Part shown: positions 16,184 to 22,908 of the stretch, piece by piece
How the letters are laid out: every line of letters starts with the position of its first letter
Position numbering within the stretch: the stretch's first letter is position 1
Source of the DNA: an uncultured bacterium
GTDB lineage: Bacteria; Actinomycetota; Thermoleophilia; Solirubrobacterales; 70-9
Length of the DNA stretch: 64,000 bases
Direction of reading: 5' to 3'
Assembly (NCBI GenBank): GCA_903901855.1
Contig: CAIUSP010000004.1
Location: 1-64,000, forward strand
Notes under the pieces: model-generated
Seen by the model: only the letters and a program-made list of their open reading frames with translations
Told to the model about the DNA's origin: nothing
Databases searched by the model: none
Program-made: the position numbers and the translations under genes

Positions 16184-17719
16184 ATGCCCGCTCCTAGAAT
16201 CGACCCAATGCAACTGAACGAGCTCCTGCGTGCGGTTGATCTCGGCTCTCACATCAGCGGGGAGGGCGCAGTGGAGATCTCGTCGCTCGCCTACGACAGC
16301 CGCCGAGTCGAACCCGGCGCGCTCTTCTTCTGTGTACCGGGAGTGGGCGAGACTGATGGTCACGAGTTCGCCCCCGACGCGGTGGAGGCAGGTGCAGTCG
16401 CGCTGGTGGTCGAGCGAGAACTCGAGCTGCCAGTCGCACAGGCGGTGGTCGGCGACTCGCGGGCCATGATGGCGCCGATCGCATCGCGTTTCTTCGGAGA
16501 CCCCACCGCCGAGATGGTCGTGGTGGGGGTCACGGGTACCAACGGGAAGACCACAACCTCGTTCCTGGTCAGGTCGCTGCTGGAGTCGGCCGGTCGAAGC
16601 TGCGGGCTCCTCGGTACCGTCAAGCAGGTGGTAGGCGGGAGGGAGTCCGAGGCCGAGCGGACCACACCCGAGGCGGTCGATCTGCAGAGGACGTTCCGCG
16701 AGATGCTGGATGCCGGCGACGATGCCTGCGTGATGGAGGTCTCCTCTCACGCTCTGGCGCTGAAGCGGGTAGCCAGCATCCACTTCGATGCGAAGGTCTT
16801 CACGAATCTCACCCAAGACCACCTCGACTTCCACCCCGGGATGGAAGAGTATTTCGAAGCGAAGCGGCTGCTCTTCGCAGTCGAAGGCGGAGTCCCCGAG
16901 ATGGAGCTCGAAGGAGGCATCTCGGTGGTGAACGCCGATGATCCATACGGCCGCCGTCTCGCGGAGGAGATAGGCAGCGGACCCGCCTTGGTCACCTTCT
17001 CGGCTCAAGGCGGCCCTGCAACCCTCAGCGCCCGTGGCGTCACTTATGACGCAACTGGTTCGGAGTTCGCATGTCTCGGTTCGGATGGAGTCGAATTCGA
17101 GGTGCGTACCCCGCTTCCGGCTCGGTTCAACGTCGAGAACGCCCTGGCCGCACTCGGCGTGGGAGTCGCGCTCGAACTGGATCTCACGGCTGCTGCGGCT
17201 GCCCTCGAGGATGCTGAGCAGGTTCCCGGCAGGTTCGAGTCCATCCACGCCGGTCAATCGTTTGGGGCGATCGTCGACTACGCCCATACACCGGACTCTC
17301 TCGAGAACGTTCTGACCGCAGCGCGAGAACTGACGCAGGGACGGCTGGTGACCGTGTTCGGGTGCGGTGGCGATCGTGACCGTGACAAGCGGCCCTTGAT
17401 GGGGAGGACAGGGGCCGAACTCTCGGACCTCGCGATCATCACCTCCGATAACCCCCGTTCGGAAGATCCGGCGGGAATCATCGAGCAGGTCCGTGTCGGG
17501 GCCGAGGGCGTGGAGGGGGCGGAGATAGTGGTGATCGAGGACCGGCGGGAGGCGATATCCAGGTCCTTGGAGGGCCTCACGGCAGGCGACACCGTGGTGA
17601 TCGCCGGGAAGGGCCACGAGCAAGGACAGGAGTTCGAGCAGGGCAGGAAGATCCCCTTCGACGACCGCGAGGTCCTCCGCGATGAGATCGAGGCCAGAGT
17701 GGGGCAAGAGGGTGGCTGA
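16184..17719 (+). CDS. murE: UDP-MurNAc-L-Ala-D-Glu:meso-diaminopimelate ligase MurE
   Basis: MurE adds the third amino acid of the peptidoglycan stem in the cytosol. The 511 residues show the ATP loop GTNGKTT (118-124), the carbamylated-Lys region, and D422-NPR, the motif that selects meso-diaminopimelate rather than lysine; the wall is therefore predicted to be of the meso-DAP type. The ATG at 16184 has AAAAAGG upstream; an ATG 24 nt later lacks such a site. The gene ends inside the murF start region (8-nt overlap). Confidence 0.95.
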   Translation: MPAPRIDPMQLNELLRAVDLGSHISGEGAVEISSLAYDSRRVEPGALFFCVPGVGETDGHEFAPDAVEAGAVALVVERELELPVAQAVVGDSRAMMAPIASRFFGDPTAEMVVVGVTGTNGKTTTSFLVRSLLESAGRSCGLLGTVKQVVGGRESEAERTTPEAVDLQRTFREMLDAGDDACVMEVSSHALALKRVASIHFDAKVFTNLTQDHLDFHPGMEEYFEAKRLLFAVEGGVPEMELEGGISVVNADDPYGRRLAEEIGSGPALVTFSAQGGPATLSARGVTYDATGSEFACLGSDGVEFEVRTPLPARFNVENALAALGVGVALELDLTAAAAALEDAEQVPGRFESIHAGQSFGAIVDYAHTPDSLENVLTAARELTQGRLVTVFGCGGDRDRDKRPLMGRTGAELSDLAIITSDNPRSEDPAGIIEQVRVGAEGVEGAEIVVIEDRREAISRSLEGLTAGDTVVIAGKGHEQGQEFEQGRKIPFDDREVLRDEIEARVGQEGG

Positions 17720-19091
17720 CCCGAATCCCACGATGGCCGCCGGTACCGATCTCGTCGCGGCGGGGGGAGGCCGACTCGTGAGCCAGGGTGGTGCCGGACT
17801 GCCGGCTCGTGCAGTCATCGACTCCCGGGAGGTTCGATCAGGTGACCTCTTCGTCGGGCTGCCGGGTGCCACCTGTGACGGTGGTTCCTTTGCTGCCGAG
17901 GCCCTGGAGAAGGGCGCGTGGGGCGTCGTGGTGTCAGAGGAGTGGGCGGACCAGGTCGAACCGGGGGAGGCTTGGGTGATCGGCTCCGGTGACCCCCTTC
18001 ACGCCCTCCAGGGGATCGCACGTCGACGGCGCCGGGACCTCGGTTGCAAGGTGGTGGGGATCACCGGGTCCAACGGCAAGACGACGGTCAAGGACATCTG
18101 TCGAGCCCTGTTGGGCGAGTACACACATGCGAGTCGAGAAAATCGGAACACCGAGATAGGGGTGCCCCTTACGATCCTCGAGGCACCAGCCGATACCGAG
18201 ATCCTGGTTTGCGAGATGGGGATGCGCGGGGTCGGACAGATCAGCGAGCTCTGCGCGATAGCCGAGCCAGATGTCGGGGTGGTCACGAATGTGGGCCCGG
18301 TACATCTGGAGCTCCTCGGCACGATCGAGTCGATCGCTGCAGCCAAGGCCGAGATGCTCGCGGGGATCGAAGACGGGGGAACGGCAGTGGTTCCGGCTGA
18401 CGCCGGATACCTCGGACCTCACGTCTCGGGAGATCTCGAACCCCGCACTGCCGAAGGCGTGGAGATCCTCCGGTTTGGTCCAGGCGGGGATGTGTTCGCC
18501 CGCGCAGTCGACCTCTCTGGCGACGGAACGAGAGCAGAGGTCGAGGCCAGAGACGAAACCTGCGAATTCACGTTCCCGTTTTCCGGAGAACACAATCTGC
18601 TCAACGCCCTGGCCGCCATTTCGGTTGGTTTCGCGCTCGGGATCGACCTCGCGACCATGGCACGACGGGCGCCGCGAGTAGTCTTCTCACGCCTGCGGGG
18701 AGATCTCGTTCGGCTGACGGGCGGCTCCGTGCTGATAAACGACTGTTACAACGCAAACCCGGTTTCGATGCGAGCGGCGCTGGACCACCTGTCCTCGTTC
18801 GATGCCGACCGCCATCTGGCCGTGCTGGGGGAGATGCGAGAGCTCGGCCCGGAGGCTGAGCGTTTCCACTCCGAAGTTGCTGATTACGCACGTGAGGTCG
18901 GGGTCGACATGTTGGTTGGCGTGGGCGAGCAGGCCAAGGCCTACGAGCCCGATAAGTGGTTTGCCACGGCAGATGAGGCAGCGGTCGGCCTGGCAGAGGC
19001 ACTGGGCGATGGCGACGTGGTGCTGGTCAAGGGCTCGAGATCGGTAGGGCTCGAGGCAGTCGCGACCCGGCTGACCGGGCAGGGCTCCTGA
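17712..19091 (+). CDS. murF: UDP-MurNAc-tripeptide:D-Ala-D-Ala ligase MurF
   Basis: MurF adds the D-Ala-D-Ala dipeptide to give the UDP-MurNAc-pentapeptide. From the GTG at 17712 it has 459 residues; an ATG at 17733 is a possible alternative. It shows the N-terminal phrase IDSREVRSGDLFVGLPG, the ATP loop GSNGKT (119-124), the family HASRENRNTEIGVPLTIL and the C-terminal domain with LINDCYNANPVSM and LGEMRELG. It overlaps murE by 8 nt and mraY by one base (TGATG), so translation is coupled on both sides. Confidence 0.95.
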   Translation: MADPNPTMAAGTDLVAAGGGRLVSQGGAGLPARAVIDSREVRSGDLFVGLPGATCDGGSFAAEALEKGAWGVVVSEEWADQVEPGEAWVIGSGDPLHALQGIARRRRRDLGCKVVGITGSNGKTTVKDICRALLGEYTHASRENRNTEIGVPLTILEAPADTEILVCEMGMRGVGQISELCAIAEPDVGVVTNVGPVHLELLGTIESIAAAKAEMLAGIEDGGTAVVPADAGYLGPHVSGDLEPRTAEGVEILRFGPGGDVFARAVDLSGDGTRAEVEARDETCEFTFPFSGEHNLLNALAAISVGFALGIDLATMARRAPRVVFSRLRGDLVRLTGGSVLINDCYNANPVSMRAALDHLSSFDADRHLAVLGEMRELGPEAERFHSEVADYAREVGVDMLVGVGEQAKAYEPDKWFATADEAAVGLAEALGDGDVVLVKGSRSVGLEAVATRLTGQGS

Positions 19092-20065
19092 TGCTGGGAG
19101 AGATTCTCATCGCATCGATGGGCTCGATGCTGATCTGCATCTTCCTCGGCCCGAAGTTCATCTCGTATCTACGGGTCAAGGAATTCGGTCAGCAGATCCG
19201 TGAGGAGGGGCCGGCCGAACATCACGAGAAGGCAGGTACGCCCACCATGGGCGGCCTGATCATCTTCCTCGCGATCTCGATTCCGTTCATAGCTCTGTCG
19301 GATCGCGATCCCGCGAGCCTCGCTGTCCTCGGTGTCGCGCTCGGCTGTGCCCTGATCGGATTCGCAGATGACTTCCTGAAGCTCGTCAAGCGCAGGTCAC
19401 TCGGACTCTCAGCCCGCTGGAAGCTCCTCTTCCAACTCGGTCTGGCGATCGGGCTCTGGTGGGTTGCCCGCCACGAGGTAGGACTCGACCCCCAGCTGCA
19501 GATCAGGGTTGCCGACGTGACTGTTCCGCTCTCGGACGGTCTCTATCTGTTGTTCGTCTTCTTGGTCATCGCCGGTTCATCGAACGCGGTGAACCTGACC
19601 GACGGTCTGGACGGGCTCGCTGCAGGTTGCTGCGCAATCGTCCTGCTCGCATACACCGCGATCACATTCATCACCGGCGAGCAGGAGAACCTCTCGATGC
19701 TCTCCGCCTGTCTGGTAGGTGCATGCATCGGGTTCCTCTGGTTCAACGCCTTCCCGGCCTCGATCTTCATGGGTGACACCGGTTCGCTCGGGCTCGGAGG
19801 GGCGATCGGTGCGCTTGCAGTGATGACGCAGACCGAGATCCTCTTGATCCTGATCGGCGGGATCTTCGTAATAGAGGCCCTCTCGGTGGCGCTCCAGGTC
19901 GCCTTCTTCAAGCTCTTCCAGCGTCGCGTCCTGCTCATGGCTCCGGTCCACCATCACTTCGAGTTGATGGGGTGGTCGGAGACCAAGATCATGCTGCGGT
20001 TCTGGATCATCGCGGCCGTCTGCTCGGGCATCGGATTCACGCTCTACCAGCAGTCGATCGGCTGA
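19091..20065 (+). CDS. mraY: Phospho-MurNAc-pentapeptide transferase MraY
   Basis: MraY transfers phospho-MurNAc-pentapeptide to undecaprenyl phosphate to make lipid I in the membrane. The 324-residue protein has about ten membrane segments and all main loops: HHEKAGTPTMGG, FADDFLKLVKRRSLGLSARWK, NLTDGLDGLA, FMGDTGSLGLGG and the metal-binding HHHFE. It is somewhat shorter than the 360-residue enzyme of enteric bacteria, as in other Gram-positive groups. Its stop is followed by the only sizeable gap inside the pathway genes, which holds a nested palindrome. Confidence 0.96.
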   Translation: MLGEILIASMGSMLICIFLGPKFISYLRVKEFGQQIREEGPAEHHEKAGTPTMGGLIIFLAISIPFIALSDRDPASLAVLGVALGCALIGFADDFLKLVKRRSLGLSARWKLLFQLGLAIGLWWVARHEVGLDPQLQIRVADVTVPLSDGLYLLFVFLVIAGSSNAVNLTDGLDGLAAGCCAIVLLAYTAITFITGEQENLSMLSACLVGACIGFLWFNAFPASIFMGDTGSLGLGGAIGALAVMTQTEILLILIGGIFVIEALSVALQVAFFKLFQRRVLLMAPVHHHFELMGWSETKIMLRFWIIAAVCSGIGFTLYQQSIG

Positions 20066-20080
20066 CAGAAGCCCCCCATT

Positions 20081-20142
20081 CACGCCTGAGTCCGGTCGTT
20101 CGCGCCTGAACAGGCGTGTAGGCAGGTAGGGACTCAGGCGTG
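20081..20142. repeat. Nested palindrome between mraY and murD
   Basis: Outer arms CACGCCTGAGTCC (20081-20093) and GGACTCAGGCGTG (20130-20142) are perfectly complementary over 13 nt. Between them lies a second hairpin, CGCGCCT/AGGCGTG with loop GAAC (20101-20118). The heptamer CGCCTGA and its complement recur in all arms. No T-tract follows, so it does not look like an intrinsic terminator. It could be a small dispersed repeat or an RNA element acting between mraY and murD. Confidence 0.8.
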
Positions 20143-20161
20143 GGAGGCGAAAGAGGACTAG

Positions 20162-21553
20162 ATGAATCCGCGCCAGACAGAGCGCATCCGTCCGCCCCTG
20201 CCGGAGGGGCCATTTCTCGTTGTCGGCATGGGTCGCTCCGGGCAGGCGGTGACCAGGATGCTCGTCGCTGCCGGCGAGGAGGTGCGAGGTTGTGATGCAG
20301 GAGAGCCAGTTGGAGCATCGGATCTGGTCAGCGAGGGCGTAGAGGTCTCGCTCTCGAACCAGTCAGAGGACCTCCTCGAGGGGATAGCCACAGTGGTCAA
20401 GAGCCCCGGCGTACCGGGCGGCTCGCCGTTGATCTCGGCTGCACTCGCTCGCTCTATAGAGGTAACCGGAGAACTCGAACTGGCGTGGCGGTCACTGCCC
20501 AATCGATTCTGCGCCGTCACCGGGACCAATGGCAAGACCACGGTGGCGGAGATGATCGGTCACATCCATCGCGTCGCCGGGGTGCCGGTGGAGGTCGCCG
20601 GGAACGTCGGCAAGCCCGTCGCCTCGCTGGTAGGCCGTGCAGATCCACAGGCAACGGTCGTATGCGAGTGCTCGAGTTTCCAGCTGGAGGATTCATCGGA
20701 GTTCTCCCCAGAGGTCGCAGTGCTGTTGAACCTCTCACCCGATCATCTGGACCGACACGGATCGATGGAGGAGTACCTCGGCGCGAAGTTGAAGATCTTC
20801 GCCAATCAGGTGTCTGGCGATTCCGCGGTAGTCAACTCACGTGATCGGTTGCTCGGGGAGGTCGAGGTTCCCGGCGATGCCGAGGAGATCGGTTTCTGTG
20901 GACCGGGTGACGGGCCATCACTCCGCAGCGTTGGCTGCGACGCCGAGGTTCGTAAGGGTTGGATCATCTGGCGGGGCGAAGATGTGGTCGAAGCAGCCGA
21001 TCTCCCTCTCCTCGGCGAGCACAACCTTTCCAACGCGGCTGCAGCAACCGCGGCATCTGCCGCGTGTGGCATCGAACTCGATCAGGTCGCCGACGGCCTC
21101 CGCTCCTTCGAGGGCGTTGCCCATCGTCTCGAGCTGGTGGGTGAGGCGCAAGGAGTTCGTTTCGTGAACGATTCGAAGGCGACCAACGTCGCGGCCGCCT
21201 CTGCTGCGATCGCCTCGTTCCCATCCGGGGTCAGAGTGATCTTGGGAGGATCGCTGAAAGATGAGCCGTTCGAGCCTTTGCTGGAGGCGGTGCTCGAGCG
21301 CTGCACAGGTTGTTACCTGGTCGGCGAGGCAGCAATGGCCCTCGAATCCGCGCTTGCGTCCGCACGAGATCGCGGAGTGGAGGTCGTGACCTCTGGTGAC
21401 TTCGAGGAGGCTGTCGAGCGAGCTTCGGACGCTGCGCTGGAAGGCGAGGTCGTCCTGCTCGCCCCCGCCTGCGCGAGTTTCGACCTGTTCGAGGACTTCG
21501 AGCAGCGCGGCGACAGGTTCAAGGATCTGGTGGCGAGGAGGATCGGGGCATGA
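20162..21553 (+). CDS. murD: UDP-MurNAc-L-Ala:D-glutamate ligase MurD
   Basis: MurD adds D-glutamate to UDP-MurNAc-L-alanine. The 463 residues include an N-terminal Rossmann-like domain (VVGMGRSGQAVTRMLV), the ATP loop AVTGTNGKTT, the motif ECSSFQLE, LNLSPDHLDRHGSMEEY, and the C-terminal VNDSKATN and LILGGSLKDEPF-type phrases. An AGAGGA site lies 5 nt before the ATG. It is the first gene after the palindrome-bearing gap and overlaps ftsW by four bases. Confidence 0.95.
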   Translation: MNPRQTERIRPPLPEGPFLVVGMGRSGQAVTRMLVAAGEEVRGCDAGEPVGASDLVSEGVEVSLSNQSEDLLEGIATVVKSPGVPGGSPLISAALARSIEVTGELELAWRSLPNRFCAVTGTNGKTTVAEMIGHIHRVAGVPVEVAGNVGKPVASLVGRADPQATVVCECSSFQLEDSSEFSPEVAVLLNLSPDHLDRHGSMEEYLGAKLKIFANQVSGDSAVVNSRDRLLGEVEVPGDAEEIGFCGPGDGPSLRSVGCDAEVRKGWIIWRGEDVVEAADLPLLGEHNLSNAAAATAASAACGIELDQVADGLRSFEGVAHRLELVGEAQGVRFVNDSKATNVAAASAAIASFPSGVRVILGGSLKDEPFEPLLEAVLERCTGCYLVGEAAMALESALASARDRGVEVVTSGDFEEAVERASDAALEGEVVLLAPACASFDLFEDFEQRGDRFKDLVARRIGA

Positions 21554-22908
21554 GTCGCCTGCTACCCAGCGGTCCAAGGAGGAAGCGGGATGCCCCGCCA
21601 CCTGAGTACTCGGTGATGCTGACGGCGACTCTTTGTCTGGTCGCTTTCGGCGCCCTGATGGTGTTCAGCGCGACTTCGGTCAAGGCAGTACTCCCCGAAG
21701 GGGGAGGGGACAGCGCCGAGTATCTGAAGCGGGTAGCGGTCTTCGCTGTACTCGGGCTCATCGTGATGCGAGTCTTCTCCACCTATGGGCTGCGGCTCGC
21801 CAGGGTGACCACACCGGTATTCCTGGTCGTGGCGTTCCTGATGCTCCTAGCGGTGCTGGTCCCCGGAGTCGGTCAGACCGTCAACGGTTCTCAGCGCTGG
21901 CTCGGCGCAGGGGTAGTTCAATTCCAGCCATCGGAGATCGCCAAGCTGGCGGTGCTGCTGTACGGAGCGCACCTGCTCGCCTCCGAGCCACGGCGGGTGA
22001 GGACCCTCCAGGGACTCGGCCCATTCCTCATCGTCTGCGGGGCCTTCCTCGGACTCATCGCGCTGCAGCCGGACCTCGGTACAGCGAGCACGATCATCTT
22101 CTCGTCGATCTGTCTGCTCCTGCTCGCGGGGACCAAACCCCGCACGCTCGCTCCTGTTGCGGCAGTACTGGCGGTGGGCGTAGTTGCGCTGATCGCCAGT
22201 CACCCCTATCAGCAGGCAAGGCTCACGAGTTTCCTCGACCCTACGGCTGACCTGTCGGGCGCGGGGTATCAGAGCGCTCAGGCCGAGATCGCGATCGGAT
22301 CAGGTGGACCTCTGGGAGTGGGGCTCGGGGAGAGTATCCAGAAGGCCTCCTATCTGCCGGAGGCTCACACCGACATGATCGCGGCCGTGATCGGGGAGGA
22401 GTCGGGCTTCGCGGGTATGTTGGCGCTGATAGCTCTCTTCGGGATGTTCGGCTGGGCAGGGTTCAAGGCGGCGCATCGAGCGACCGACCGCTACTCGAAG
22501 CTGCTCGCGGCGTCCCTCACTTCCCTCATCCTGATTCAGGCTGGGATCAATCTGTTCGCCGTGATGGGACTCGCTCCACTGACCGGCATCCCGCTCCCGT
22601 TCGTCTCCTACGGGGGTACGAGTCTCGTGGTGATGCTCGCTGCCGTGGGCTTGCTCCTCAACGTCGCTCGAGGTCCGGTAGCCGCTCGCTCTTCGGTGCC
22701 GTCGCGGAGCGAACAGTCGACGGCTGCACCTCGCGTTCCCCGACGCCGTCCCCGCGCCGGAGGCGCTGCGAAACTGCAGGTAATCGAAGGTGGCAAGAGC
22801 AGGCCCAGAACACCCCGAAAGCGACCCGCTCCGGGTCGTGATCGCAGCCGGCGGCACGGCGGGACACGTCGTTCCCGCGGTGGCGGTGGCGGACGAGCTT
22901 CGGGCTGA
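21550..22908 (+). CDS. ftsW: Septal peptidoglycan glycosyltransferase FtsW
   Basis: FtsW, a SEDS-family protein, polymerises lipid II at the septum in complex with FtsI. The 452 residues show about ten membrane spans with the SEDS phrases VNGSQRWLGAGVVQFQPSEIAK, AHTDMIAAVIGEESGF and LPFVSYGGTS. A basic Arg/Gly-rich tail of some 75 residues follows the last span (after about residue 375). The last 119 nt of the gene overlap the murG coding sequence in another frame, so much of the tail is overprinted on the MurG nucleotide-binding region. The start overlaps the murD stop (ATGA). Confidence 0.94.
   Translation: MSRLLPSGPRRKRDAPPPEYSVMLTATLCLVAFGALMVFSATSVKAVLPEGGGDSAEYLKRVAVFAVLGLIVMRVFSTYGLRLARVTTPVFLVVAFLMLLAVLVPGVGQTVNGSQRWLGAGVVQFQPSEIAKLAVLLYGAHLLASEPRRVRTLQGLGPFLIVCGAFLGLIALQPDLGTASTIIFSSICLLLLAGTKPRTLAPVAAVLAVGVVALIASHPYQQARLTSFLDPTADLSGAGYQSAQAEIAIGSGGPLGVGLGESIQKASYLPEAHTDMIAAVIGEESGFAGMLALIALFGMFGWAGFKAAHRATDRYSKLLAASLTSLILIQAGINLFAVMGLAPLTGIPLPFVSYGGTSLVVMLAAVGLLLNVARGPVAARSSVPSRSEQSTAAPRVPRRRPRAGGAAKLQVIEGGKSRPRTPRKRPAPGRDRSRRHGGTRRSRGGGGGRASG

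Noticed and set aside
16136-17872. A 578-codon open frame on the minus strand opposite murE
   Set aside because: It mirrors the codon structure of murE, which has all family motifs; such antisense frames are frequent in GC-rich genes and this one has no recognisable protein pattern.
20081-20142. Intrinsic terminator between mraY and murD
   Set aside because: The stem is strong but is followed by GGAGGCG, not by a T-tract.
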